A program made the position numbers and the translations under genes. Under the pieces are notes generated by a model, which was given only the letters and a program-made list of their open reading frames with translations, made no database searches and was not told where the DNA came from. Shown piece by piece: positions 11,885-23,905 of a stretch of DNA of 64,000 bases. This DNA comes from Fremontodendron californicum (lineage: Eukaryota > Streptophyta > Magnoliopsida > Malvales > Malvaceae), in NCBI GenBank assembly GCA_030761205.1, contig JAULJL010000025.1, positions 8,561,501-8,625,500 of the forward strand. Direction: 5' to 3'. Numbering within the stretch: the first letter of the stretch is position 1; the number at the start of each line of letters is the position of its first letter.

Positions 11885-12425
11885 TGATTCTAGTTTGTGA
11901 TCTAGTATGATATCGGTGTTGGGCATGTTTATACCTTAGTTTAAAAATCACGGATTAGAACTTCAAGACGTATTATTCCTTTATACTTATTAAATGAATG
12001 TATGAATAAAAGGATGAATAAAAAGTATATGAACAAATGAATGAATAACTAATGAATACATTACTGAATAACTGAATAAATGTATGAATGTATGAAAGGT
12101 ATTGGCCACGGGATAATTCCAACAAAACATTATTTCATTAATCATTGAAGTTGATTACATCATTGATGAAAATACTGAATCTGCCTATATTGCACTATGG
12201 CTACATCTAAAAAGTTTAACATCTGTTGTCCATGTGTTCCCAATGGGATGACCTCATGCCTTAGATCTTTTGCCCTCTCGACCATCTCTCCGGCTTTCCA
12301 ACATGCTCAACGGATCAATGCCGTGATGTGCTCGATATACTCATGCCTTGTCGGCAAGCCTCAATGGTCATTCAGTGAGTGAATTTCATTCCCTTTCTTT
12401 CTCATCCAAGATCCTCAACAAAGTA
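11885..12425 (-). other. Spacer between Gypsy ORF1 and gag
   Basis: AT-rich, with runs of (A/G)AATGAATGAA-type words at about 11990-12100. No supported coding region. Confidence 0.4.
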
Positions 12426-13781
12426 TCAATATGACCCTTGTGTCTTTGAATTAATCCCTCTAGGTCTTGAACTCTCTTCCAAAGGGACTCTCTCTCGAGC
12501 TGCTTCTCTTCTAAAATTTTCAATTTGGCCCGCAATTTCTCGTTCTCTATTGGCATTTAAGCAAATCAATAGAAGCATTAGAATACATGCCTTCTTTAGC
12601 TTGTTTTTCTTGTGAAAGTCTAACAGCCCTGTCCTCTTCTTTCTTGGCCTTCCCTTTCCAGAATTCAGTTCTTTTCTTGAGCCCTTCAACTTCTTTTTTC
12701 CACTCTTCGAAACTCTTGATGACCCCTTCATACTTCTTTTCAAACCTGAGCCTCTTGTAATCTAGGTGCAAGGCTTTAAGATCTCTTTTTGTTGTGTCCT
12801 GATCTTTTTTGATCTTTTCCATTTCACTTTCCCGAATCAAGTCATTGATCTTCAAATCACTGATCTCTTCTTGAAGTTGGGAAATTTTCTTGGTCAAGCG
12901 GGTTTTTTCTTTCTCAGACTCTTGCTTCACAATTTCTACTTTCGATAGTGCTTCTTTCGGTTGTAGATCCATCGGCTGAGTATCCTCTCTATTGGATTCC
13001 AATAATGTATCATTGATTCTCTTGGCTATCCATGCCATATAGTCTGGTGTAACATTATCGACATATCGGGTCAACTCTACTAGAAAGGTTTGCTTTCAAG
13101 CCTCCACAACCTCTCACACCCTTTTTGCGTACCCTTCTTCCCCGTAGGTAAACTCTAGTTGATCAAGCCCATGGGTCGCAGGAGTGAACTGACGAGATTC
13201 AAACTGTCTTAGCACTATCAGAGGTGCATAACTCATGCCTCCACATACCCCTAACAATGGGACCCTTGTTTTGTCCCCACACTTATATAACATTGGTACG
13301 GGGAACATCCAAGGATCTTTCCAAGTTACCTCTGCTTTCTTGAGATTTCGGAGAGTGGCAATCTATTGCCCTTCGGTCATATCTTCGGGCCAATCTTTCT
13401 TGAGGAATTCTTTAATCAGTACCAAAGACTTCAAATATGGGCGAAGGGGGACCTTTTTTTCTTCCAAAAGTGGCTCTGAATCCATACGTAGAGAAGTTGC
13501 ATACAACCCATGAATCGTCCTTTTCCTCCCTGTCTACAAAAATTCAAGGATCGGACAGTTTTCGCTATGATTGTCGGGGACCGGTAGGCAGGATTCCAAA
13601 ATTGTACCATGGTCCGGATTAACTCGCTATTGCCTTTGATCGGGATTAATAGTGCTATGGCCCCATAAATTTGAATGAAAGCCTCTCTCTCTACTATATC
13701 CCACTGATTCCATATATCCATCAACCCACGGAGATCATTTTGCCGGATAGTGAGATCAATCTCAGTTGGCAACACTGACAC
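12426..13781 (-). pseudogene. Gypsy ORF1 (upstream of gag), coiled-coil
   Basis: Minus-strand segments 13431-13781, 13114-13308, 12547-13074 and 12426-12743 form one broken ORF that precedes gag. The N-terminal part (RQNDLRGLMDIWNQW, AFIQIYGAIALLIP) resembles the uncharacterised N-terminal domain often annotated in Tat/Ogre ORF1 proteins. The C-terminal half is a long, highly charged predicted coiled coil (SKVEIVKQESEKEKTRLTKK). The function of this ORF in the family is unknown. The frames disagree between segments, so it is a pseudogene. Confidence 0.65.
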
Positions 13782-14844
13782 ATACCCTTCTTTCGAACAA
13801 TCTCCATCTTCTCACTGAGCTGTTTCGGAGCGTCTTCTTATTACCGTCCATTTCTCAACTATTGATGTAACTTGTCCCTCCATGAAAGCCCCTTCAGTTG
13901 AATATCATCCCGAGACCAATGACCTTAGAAGTGCATATATGATGACAACAATGCATGAGAAAAACAAAAAATGAATTATTAAAGAAATGAATTCAAAGGT
14001 ATAACACATATAATGCATAATACAACAGGTAATTGCCCCTATAATGTTAAAAACCAATTAGGCGTTATGATTCCTTCGAGGCGTAACAACAAACTTATTT
14101 CGGACAATACGATGTACATTCATCTTTTCCCGGCCGATGATGTCATTTGGAATGTAAAATAGATAGAAAAAGATCGGAAATGTTCCTCCATGTGTTCCTA
14201 GCTTCAATAACTCTAAAGAAAATTCGGCATGGCTTCACCTAGGTTCACTAAATAAGGTTGAGTTAGGTTCTAAAGGCCCCAAATTGCTTCTCACTGTCGC
14301 CTGTGAAGGCTAGTAAGGCATCTCGATCCAAAGGAAAGGGTTCAATTTGTTAGAGTATATTTTCCCTAGCCCATGCGGATTGTTAATCACGAAGGCATAA
14401 GTACTCTAGTACTCCGAAAGTGTTTAACTAACCCATGCGGATTGTTAATCACAAAGGCTTAGTTACTTTGCTTCCACTTAAAAGGACGGAGCCTGGGTAT
14501 AGAGCTTATGTTATGCTAATGCAAGTGCATAGTGTGTGAAGAGGAACAAACAAACCTTTCACCACCTATTCTACAACCATTATTCTAAATACCCCGACAA
14601 TTTATTAAAATGAGTAAGGTAATGCAATAATTAACCAGAGAACAATAATAATACGCTACATTAAATAACCAAAGAGCAACAATAATGTGCATGTATCTGA
14701 ACATATTTAAAAACATTTTATTATTAAAAAATCCTCTTTATTTAAAAAAAAAAAAATGGGAATTACAATTAAATATCGATTAAAAACCAACAAATTTAGA
14801 CTTTTAATAACACATGATTAACTTTAGGCCCGACTCTCTAAATG
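13782..14844 (-). other. Gypsy 5' untranslated leader with an internal duplication
   Basis: Non-coding leader between the PBS and ORF1. It holds a direct duplication of CCCATGCGGATTGTTAATCAC plus flanks at about 14372-14400 and 14430-14460. A related copy of this leader (the GATTGTTA(A/G)TCAC(G/A)AAGGC phrase and following 90 bp) occurs at 51690-51787. Confidence 0.55.
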
Positions 14845-14862
14845 TCCCCAGCGGAGTCGCCA
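14845..14862 (-). other. Primer binding site, tRNA-Arg-like
   Basis: The minus strand reads TGGCGACTCCGCTGGGGA immediately inside the 5' LTR. This complements the 3' end of plant tRNA-Arg, the primer known for Ogre/Tat elements, and it fixes the orientation of the element. Confidence 0.8.
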
Positions 14863-15894
14863 AGCTTCATAACGATCTCGCAACCACTAAATGACATTGG
14901 GGGGAAGAGGAAAAAAAATAATTGGTTCCTCGTAAATAATATGAGGGTTTTAAAACAACCTCGAAAAAAATGGAGTCGCCGTCGATATTTTTGGCTAGAT
15001 GTGATCGGTTATCTATTAAAATCAATTTTTGCAAAATATTTTAAAATTAATTAAAATATTTTAAAAATCAATTTTAAAGTCCACGTTAAACCAGAGAAAA
15101 TCAAAATGCGGGTTTACGTGCGGGGAAGGTATTAGCACCCCCAGAATGCCCGTATAAAACGGTACCTTATTAATCACGTGTTATCATTGTCTTGATAAAA
15201 GTTGGATTTAGAATCGGTATTCAAAGATAATTCCCTTTTTAAAAGCAATCATATTTGAGAATGATCCAAAATTTATTAACCCAAAATTTTTCCATATTTC
15301 CCACCAGACCCGGCAAAATATGAAATTTTTCTTTATTTTAAAAATATCGGTATCATCCTCCCTTTTAGAAAAGTATGTTCCATTATTAATAATAATTGAT
15401 GATATCCCCCCAGACAAACCCAGTAGAGAACTCATGAATTATTTTAACTCGAGAATATTACCTCGTTTTATCAATAAACCGTTAATTTTTGTATGCATTT
15501 AAGCTTATTAAAAAATGAATATGAATATGCTAACATTATTAAGATATGAACATAAATCACATAATATATACATTTATCATGACATGGCATAAACTTTAGT
15601 ATGACATGGCATATCTTCTATCATGAAGGCACATACTTTATCATGACATGGCACGTATTTTATGATGACATGGCACATATTTTATCATGACATGGCATAT
15701 ATTTTATCATGACTTTTGACTTTGACTTTTGGTCAACTTTGACTTTTTCGATCTAAAGTATCAAAACCGGCATGTCCACTTTAATGAACCAAATGTTAAG
15801 TCACTAGGCTATGGGAAAGAGGTAAACTTTAAAAAATCTAAATTGAAGGAAAACATCTCTTGTTTAGGGGCACGAAAAAAATTAGGTGTTTACA
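14863..15894 (-). repeat. 5' LTR of the Gypsy element
   Basis: On the minus strand it begins TGTAAACACCTAATTTTTTTCG at 15894 and ends next to the PBS. The R/U5-like part carries the phrase TTCTGGGGGTGCTAATACC and GGCGACTCCA, characteristic of this plant LTR family. U3 includes a 24-bp tandem array (about 15570-15715) of 'atcatgacatggcacatatttt' units, about six copies. The exact 3' end is uncertain because no clear terminal CA was found at the PBS. Confidence 0.7.
15570..15715. repeat. 24-bp tandem repeat in the LTR
   Basis: About six copies of (t)atcatgacatggca(c/t)atatttta with small changes, in the promoter-proximal part of the 5' LTR (U3). Confidence 0.75.
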
Positions 15895-17198
15895 CTTATG
15901 ATAATCTCATAACATTTTTTTATAATTATACATATTATTTAAATTAAATGAATTACTTTTTATTTTAAAAGTATAATTCATTCTCATGTAATTTAGAATA
16001 AAATACATAAAATAGATTGTTAATAAAATACATAAGAGATTATGATTTTATCATAATGATTTGTACACTATGTTATAACAATATCTTATCAAGTAATTTA
16101 GATCAAATTATATAATCTCTTATTGTTATACATGTTATTTTTAGGGTAAATGTGTTGTTTTTATTTTAAATGTATAATTTCTTAATTTTATCATGTGATT
16201 TTTTTAAAATATATAAGATAAGTCATTAGCATGTGTATTGTATTATAATGATTTGTACATTGCGTTATAACAATACATTTATAAATATGTAAATGCATTG
16301 GGTTAACGATTTCAAGTATATAATAATACTCCTTTAAGTAAAACAGATACTCGAATTTGAAAAATTACAGTATTATGCTTGAATCCAAAAAAATCGGGTT
16401 AGATAGATATTTATTTTTAAATTAAAAATTATAATATCTATATTTATTTTTAAATATTATTTATTACTTATTTTATATATTTCAATAACATTTTAATTAA
16501 ATCTGACCCGATCAAATAATTTGTTTTAAACTTGATCTGATTTGATTTTAAAATTAAAAAATTAAACTCGAATGACTTGAATCCCAAAAACTCGAGTGTC
16601 AAATCTGAATGATATGAACTCGAAATGATCCGAACCCAAACAACCCGAGTGTCAAACCCGAATAACCCAAACCCGAAATGACCTGAACCGAAATGATCCG
16701 AACCCGAAGTGACCTGAACCTGAAACGACCCGAACCCGAAAATGACTCAAAAATTTTAAAATCCGAATTGACCTAACCCAAAACTAACCCGACCCATCCA
16801 ATTGATAGGTCTACATATAACTATTGCATAGCTTTATAAGAAATCTCGAGTTACATTCGAGAAAAATTAGGTGAGAAGAGAATTTACAAACTAAGAATGA
16901 ATAAATAAGACAGGGTTCACAAAGATTATTTATAAAAATTCCAAAAGGAATAATTTAACCATCCATGACATAACTTTCTAACGTCTAAATCCGTAATCAC
17001 CTTCATGCATCCATAATCATATTATGAGAAATAAATACATGTTCAATGTCATTTGATAGTCTTGTGCAGTTGTGTGTTATTTAAGAAAGTATCATTTAAA
17101 ATATTTATAGCTTAAATTATTTAGCTTCTTTGTTTCAGATTGAGATCATTCTCAAATTTCTCAACCCAAAAAAATAAGATCATGCCATGAATAGAGGT
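15895..17198. other. AT-rich spacer with two degenerate repeats
   Basis: No gene seen. At 16061-16092 and 16244-16276 the phrase TATAATGATTTGTACA is repeated about 183 bp apart, suggesting an old tandem duplication. At 16580-16800 there is a degenerate short-period repeat of (A)ACCCGAAATGA(C/T)CCGA words, also found at 25025-25130, 37790-37930 and 39345-39475. Confidence 0.5.
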
Positions 17199-17495
17199 GC
17201 TCATGGGCCGGGCCGAGCTCAGGAAAAAAAAAATTTCCTTACCCAAGCCCATTTCAGGTCGGGTCCGGGCTAGCTCGTAAGCCCATTTTACTATTCATAA
17301 ATTATTAAAAAATTAAAAAATTATTTTTATATTAATATTATATATATTATAATTAAATTTAAATAAAAAATATTTTAATGGTTGAATAGTGATCTGGACC
17401 GGCCCGGATTATGAAATTCTTGCCTAGGCCTGGCCCAATACGGATCGGATCTGTCGGACCAAGCGGACTGCCCAACCCATGAGCAAATCTAACCA
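17199..17495. mobile_element. Small TIR element (MITE-like)
   Basis: The ends are inverted repeats: GGTGCTCATGGGCCGGGC on the left and, reverse-complemented from the right, TTTGCTCATGGGTTGGGC. The middle is AT-rich. A related GC-rich end (TAGGCCCGGCCCATGGACACC) occurs at 23871-23895. No coding capacity. The target duplication is not clear. Confidence 0.55.
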
Positions 17496-18055
17496 TATAA
17501 ATATATATTTAATCTTCATGTTAATGACTCACTAAATATATAATTTCATGACATAGAAGTAAGCGGATCATAATATGCTATTAAAGACCATACTTCGAAT
17601 ATAAATAAGAATTATGTCAAAATAATTGTTGAATATACAAGATTCATTTTGCTATCAAGTCTTACGGACTCTAATATCAATAAAAGAAATTGTTACTATA
17701 AACAATATAATTGTAGAATTAAATACACTTACGAGATTGAGTGTAAACGAGATGGCTTGATTCACCGATCAATAATAAAATCACACGTACGAAAATTATC
17801 CAAAAAATCACAATCTAAATCCTCACCAAACAGAGAATTTTCTTTGAGAGCATTGTTAAGAACACTTTTGTTCTTTGGATTGTGGAGTAGATTTAACCGA
17901 TTGATGCATTGCTGCATGTTCTTTTGTTATGGCCGAAAAATAAATACAACTTTTCTGGAAGTTTTTCTATATTCCAACGTGTGGGAATAACTTCCCTTAT
18001 GAGAGTTATTCTATTTTAAAATATATTATAACTTTCCATTGGAAATTATATTGGA

Positions 18056-18421
18056 ATGAGTATTATTCATTATTATTATATTTGAAAACATGAATTTAAA
18101 AATTTGGATTTGGATTTAAATTTAGATTTTATTTGCTATATAAATTGTGAGAATGAAATGTATATATCATGCATAAATTAGTTAAGTTTTAATATAATTA
18201 TATATTTGAAATGTATAAAAACATGAATTTCAAATTTACAAATATCTATAGGTATTTTAAATTAATCATTAAATATACATCCAACAAATTCATTAATTTA
18301 AAAAATAATTATAAATATTATATTTACATGTGTTTTATTACACGATTTATATTATTTTTAAAATCCAAATTTATTTTGAAATCTAAATTTTCAAACACAA
18401 CTTATGAGTATTATTCATTAT
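18056..18421. mobile_element. Insertion bounded by 18-bp direct repeats
   Basis: ATGAGTATTATTCATTAT occurs exactly at 18056-18073 and 18404-18421. The 330 bp between have loosely inverted ends (TTTGAAAACATGAATTTAAAAATTTGG near the left; its relative reads TTTGAAAATTTAGATTTC on the opposite strand near the right). This looks like a MITE, but an 18-bp duplication is longer than the classic DNA transposon families leave. Confidence 0.45.
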
Positions 18422-20384
18422 GAGCGAATCCGACTTCAACAATTGGTCTTCAAAGTTATTTAGCAACAAAAATTCAAAACTCCGGAAAATAAGAAGTGTG
18501 AGTCAGACACTTGAATCATATCATATGTGACTATATGAGATATCCTTTTATTTTTTAATTACTTGAAAAGGTAAAAAATACAACACTTTCCCTCTTAACT
18601 TGAAAATATTAGCTTCGATCCAAGTTCTAGGCCCACTCATTATCATTACGTTTTTTCGCGATAACTAATTTTAAAATATTTTATTATTTAGATGATTTAA
18701 AGTAAAATATTTTTTTGTTGTTTCATTGATTTTTGAAAAAAAAAATATACTTTTTTTTCAAAATAATAGTATTGACATAACTATTACGTTCAAACATTAA
18801 AATATTTATTATTAAAATAGTAATATTTTAATATTTTAATAACAATATATATTAAATAGTAATATATTAAAATTAAAATATTAATTATTATTATTATTAA
18901 GATATTAAAAATATTATTTTAAAATTAAAATATATAAAATAATACTATTTATTATTAAAACTATTTATAATCATATTTTAGAATATTTAAAATAGTACTA
19001 TTTATTATTAAAATATTATCTTTATTAATATAAAATATTGATATTTATTGTTAAAATACTAAAACAATTATATTATTAAAATATTAATATTTTATTTTAT
19101 TGTAAAAAATATTTTATTAAATTTTAATTCAAAAATATTTACAAATTATGAAATATTAGCATAAAATGTCTTTTAATATTTTAATATAGATATTACTATT
19201 TTGAATATTACTAACAGTGATGCTTTTAATATTTTAATAATAGATATATAAGATTACGATTTTAATACATAATAAATAACATTTTATGTTATTTTAATAA
19301 TAAATTTTATTTAGTATAACAATATTATTATTTTAATAACAATGTTTTAATAATTTGAATATTATTTCATATTTTAATTATTTCTTAATATTTAAATGAA
19401 ATTTTTTAATATTTTAATAAAATATATGACTTTTTTAATTATACATATATATAAATCATACTTTTTATATAATGTAATAATAAAAAAAATTCAAAAAAAA
19501 ATAATATTTTGAATAGGTTCACGCTAAGCTTGAACCTAAAGAAATCATATTTTAAGCCTAATCTTAGTTAGACTAAGTTCACGAGCCAAGGAGTAGTTTG
19601 ATTCATGGACAATTTTTAAAAAGGAAAGATAATTTTCAAGTTTTTTATTTCATTTCTTAACTATTAAATCATTTTTCATTAACTAATTAATTTTTGCTAA
19701 ACAAACATAAAAATTAATTTTTGAAAGTCAACTTTTTGCAGAAACAACCGACGCCTAAATATTTATCCATTTCGCTAATTTAACAGTGAAAAAAAATTAT
19801 CAAACTTCTGCCCTGCTAAAATTTGGAGGTTGTTAAAATTACTAGGGTTAAACTATTATATTAATCAACATCACTTAAGGCCTTTCTATTTAGTGCAAAA
19901 TAGTTAATTGGACTTGAAAATGGATCATCAACTTCATTTATTCCGAAAAAGAAAAAAGAAAATTTCGATCCTTGAACGGACAAAACCAGACAAGACAAAA
20001 GCTTGGCAGAGGAGAAAAAAGGTGATTTGGATCAATGAACGGACAAACTCCAACTAGGATACAACAAGGATGACACTATTCCAGCTTGGACGAAATAGCA
20101 CCTAGCGCTACATAACTCAACCACAACAACAAGAAGCCGGCAAGCAAAACCACTACAAAACACTAAGGTTTGCTCAAACTGCAGGCATCAATCAAACCTG
20201 CAAACTAAATGTCAGAGGATAACCAATTCTACTAGATAATGTTAACCAAAAAAAAAAGGAGAATGCTATGCAATGAAATTCTCCTAGAAAAGGAAAAGGA
20301 TTTCGAGAACTACATTGCATGCCATATATTGGGGAAATAATGAACTAGTTCTATTTAATCTCTTAAGCCACAAAACTGTAGGAC
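18422..20384. other. AT-rich spacer downstream of the OTU gene
   Basis: 18700-19500 is extremely AT-rich low-complexity sequence built from TTAAAATATT/AATAATA words, with no supported ORF. The last few hundred bases (about 19900-20384) are less biased and probably include the 3' untranslated region of the OTU gene. No poly(A) signal could be assigned confidently. Confidence 0.4.
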
Positions 20385-22889
20385 TCATTGCCCGAGTATG
20401 AGAGCAACCTTCTCAGGAGAAACAAGTGAAGAAGATGCATGGGCAATCAAAGGTTCATAATGATCAGCGCCAGCACCACACCAACCTACACATTAGGGGT
20501 AATTTAAAAGTGTAAACTTGCAATCTGATGAGAAAATCTTTTTAATTAAGCACCAATATTTAGCATATAACTAATAAAAACTTCAATTACCTGTTCCTTT
20601 CATGAAAAGAAAGAAGGGAGGTCCACAAATTTCACTCCTTGGACGATGCGGAAGGAAGAAAACACAATTGTCTTCGTCAACCATAGCATCTGATCCATGT
20701 GCTTGCACCTGTAATCAATGAGTTGATATAATAAAGTTCAATCTAAGCTAAAAAGTTGAGTGAGTTTATAAAGAACATGAACATTCATTAGTGCCTATTC
20801 CATTGCAAACACATTAGCAGCAAAACTTCCCCCCCCCCCCTTTTTTTCTCTTAAGCTTCCCAGTCTGAATCATCAAATACACATACTTCTTTCTAATGCA
20901 CACATATGGTAACTGATCACCACACATGATAAAGTTTTTCCACTTACTTGGTGATGATCCCAAAATTGTTTGGTCTGTGCTAGTTTGATCAAAGACTACA
21001 ATATACCAGGAGAGAGGCCAGGGGAAATGCATCAGAGATTGACAATTAGTATTTAGAAATGTTAGGGCATGCTTTCCTATATAATATGGTATACAAAACA
21101 TACAGTTTTTGTAAATAATAAATCCATGCAAGCCCCTAGAATGAGGCTTTAATCAGACAATGGAGTTTAAAAGAAAAAGTTGATACGCATCCAAGTTTGG
21201 TGCCATATATTACAAACGATTCTCTTTTTGTCCTGGTAAATAACAAAGTTGTATATTCGTGAATTCTCCATTTTATTAGCATCTTAGTCTCAGAATTCAT
21301 GGAATACTGCTGCATTGATTGATTAAAACATCAACATAAGATTAATAATTAAAGGAACTAATGCCCAAAATACACAACCAATGTGATGAAACAAAAGGCT
21401 ATGAACGTACCGATCAAATAATATAATGCTTTGAAGACATTAACAATTGACATGTTACTTAAGATTTCATCTATTCCTCTGAAATGAAAGAATCAGATTT
21501 AACCAACCAATTATGCATATTAAAAGTAGCAAATCAGCAAAATCCAAACAATCATATAATTATGATAAAAACCAAGCTTCTACTTACTACATATATCTCT
21601 CGATTGAACTCTGTTGCAAGCCATTCGATGGCAATGTCATCCCCGAATGCAGCAGCATGACCTTCTCTATTCTCATCTACAGATAATAAACCCTCCTCAG
21701 TATATTGCAAAGTGATGATATCATATTCATCATCAGGTGAACCAGAAATCGACATGTATTTGGCCCAGCTCAAGCCATCATTCACAGGAACACATCTCTC
21801 TTTGTATATAGATTCCGCTACAAATTCTCTTCAATCAGAAAAATAGATGATAAAAAAACAGATCAAAGAAAGCATTCATACAATAATCTAAAATCAACAT
21901 TTAAAGATTCCCAATTAAATTTTATTCTGTTAAATGTCTAAATATGCGTTAATTTTATTTTATTTTTTAAAATATAAAATGCAGCTAGTCATGAGATTTT
22001 TTTTTTTGTTTTTAAGTTTTGTATTAATTTATTTTTCTGTCTTTCGTGCAAAAACAAATGTAAATACTACATATCAACTAAAATCTCCAAGTCTATGATA
22101 TACATAAAACTTTCCGCAATAAAAAGATAAAATAGATAAAAATAAAAGGTTCCTTTCTACTGCGCCTTTTCTGGAGTTTCAGAAGAGAAATAGAAATTTA
22201 AAAAATTATGATTTCCCATTTTCCTACATTTTTCTTGGGAACAAAAATGTAAACATTGGAAAAGAACTCAACCTCAAACTATAATCAGACAAATAGATCC
22301 AACAAAAAGAAATATACCTTTGCATTCCGAGCTGAACGAGTTCTTCAATGGCAGAGTCCAAGGAAACGCGCTCCTCCTTCTTGGCTAACAACTTAACTTC
22401 TTGAACCACATGAACCCCCCACCCGTTCCTCAGATCCGGAGAATACATATTCTTAATCACCTCATTTATCACTTGCCTCTCTTCTTCTTTAGCAGATCCA
22501 AGATCCTCCAAGAACCGCTTCACTGTCCGCCTCCTCAGCTCTCGCGCGTCTATCTCACGCGCCATCGCCCTTTGTGAGGCTGTGAACAGGCAGTTCCCAT
22601 CCGTCGACACATCGCCTCCATGAGACAGCCGGAAAACCACCGAGGAGCCGTGCTCGGTCGGGTGCTTCCACAGCACACCCTTGGCGTGAAGCTTTGTCAG
22701 ATGCCGTCTCTGCTGGTCCTCTAGGCCAATCACGTCTTCCCACATGGCGCCTGCCGCGGCCTTGATGGTCTGGTCAACTAGATCAACGGCTTCAAGAGTC
22801 GCTCCGTTAGGTTCCCTCCAAGGGACCGCCGGAGATGACGTTTGAAATGTCTCCGCAACGGTCGTTGAATCGCAGAGAAGTTTCCCCAT
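20385..22889 (-). CDS. OTU-family cysteine protease (deubiquitinase-like), four exons
   Basis: Four coding exons on the minus strand: 22318-22889, 21588-21828, 20591-20708 and 20385-20485. All introns are GT-AG and all phases join without a stop, giving 343 residues. The catalytic motif is TDGNCLF, with Asp97 and Cys100. The catalytic His is about His319 in the ADHYEPL motif of the last exon. Together these define the ovarian-tumour (OTU) domain, which removes ubiquitin from proteins. The start at 22889 (MGKLLCDSTT) is preferred. The frame stays open to an upstream ATG at 23012, but that extension is almost all Lys/Glu low complexity and probably 5' UTR. The last exon encodes GADHYEPLIAH and ends VALILGQ. 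It resembles Arabidopsis OTU3-type proteins, a weak guess. It is the only conventional host gene here and lies between transposon-rich regions. No sign of decay. Confidence 0.88.
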
Positions 22890-23440
22890 TTTCAAAATTT
22901 TCTCTTTTTCTTCCCTTCTTGATGACTGTTTTTCTTCTTTTTTTTGAATATTCTTTTTTTTTTTTCTCTTCTCTACTTCTTCGATCGAAGAGTTACAGAG
23001 AAGAGAGAGCAATGGAAAGGGAGAGAGAGTTTAGGGTTAACGGATAGATGTACGACGCGGGAGAGAAAATGATGGCACGTGGCCAAATCAGGGAGATTTA
23101 GGGATTCAAGGCGAGTGGTCTCTGACCGCACGAGAGAGGTGCTAGCGTAGGCTGGTGGACCATCACGAGCAAACCTGCGCCAATTGTTTTCATCATTTAT
23201 TTTTTTAAGGTGTATTAAAATTTTAAAATATAAAATAATCAATTTTTTTTTAAAATAAATATTTGTTTAATAAAATGACCATAACTTATATATTCTAAGT
23301 GTATTGAGATATTCTATTATAAATATTATATATATATATATGCCCGCGTTTCAATGCGAGTAGATCTATCCAAGGGTCGTGCTATCCTTTCAAATTCGAA
23401 AGTTCATCCGATATTTGAGAGGGTTTGAACAAAAATGTTT
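22890..23440 (-). promoter_or_regulatory. Upstream region of the OTU gene
   Basis: This is the presumed promoter and 5' UTR. The first 150 bases are pyrimidine-rich on the plus strand, that is purine-rich in the transcript. No convincing TATA box at a fixed distance was seen. The GC content is higher than in the surrounding spacer up to about 23190. Confidence 0.35.
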
Positions 23441-23905
23441 AGCCAAAAAAATAGGCTTTGAAAAAAAAAAAAGAAAAAAAAGAGACCCGTTTAACTCCAA
23501 CGTTCAAGGCTCAGGCTCGGCCCGATCTATTTTTTAATTAAATAATATATATTTTTTATTTTTTATATTATCTAATTTATGTCATATAAATATTAAATAT
23601 ATATAACATTATAGTGTAAACATTAAAAAATATGTTAAATTAGTAATGTTTAAGAACTTAATAAAAGAAAAATATATAAAATTACTAAAGATTAAATAAA
23701 AAATAATATATATTTTTTAAATTTTTTTAGAAAAAAATAATATGGCAGGTTTAAACGGGATTGAGCTATCTATTTACAAATATGGAAGAACTTGGGCAAA
23801 ATTTGAAGTTCATATTTCGGGTCGGATCGAGCTTGGGCAATCATATATGGTGTTAATATCATATATATATATAGGCCCGGCCCATGGACACCTCTAGCTG
23901 CGAGC
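23441..23905. mobile_element. Possible non-autonomous TIR element
   Basis: AT-rich sequence bounded by GC-rich phrases: GCTCAGGCTCGGCCCGATC at about 23509 and TAGGCCCGGCCCATGGACACC at 23871. The right end resembles the TIR of the element at 17199-17495 in reverse orientation. The left end is not clearly defined. Confidence 0.35.

Larger units (their letters stand above)
1..15894 (-). mobile_element. Decayed Tat/Ogre-type Ty3/Gypsy retrotransposon, minus strand
   Basis: A large LTR retrotransposon is read on the minus strand. From right to left it has a 5' LTR, a tRNA-Arg-like primer binding site, an extra ORF upstream of gag, gag, protease, a G-patch-like segment, reverse transcriptase, RNase H, integrase, a long 3' untranslated region with a 72-bp tandem repeat, and the start of the 3' LTR. 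ORF1 before gag, the tRNA-Arg primer and the gag and protease sequence style fit the Tat/Ogre lineage. Every domain carries stops or frameshifts, so it is inactive. Two later insertions interrupt it (8933-10614 and 3969-4286). The two LTR ends share the start TGTA(G/A)ACACCTAATTTT but look well diverged beyond it, so the ends may belong to related rather than identical copies. Confidence 0.85.

Noticed and set aside
20814..21131. 105-codon minus-strand ORF
   Set aside because: It lies within the second intron of the OTU gene, next to a poly-C/poly-T tract, and has no recognisable domain.
22890..23012. Upstream ATG extending the OTU protein by 41 residues
   Set aside because: The extension is nearly all Lys/Glu/Arg low complexity from a purine-rich leader; the ATG at 22889 starts a normal-looking N-terminus.
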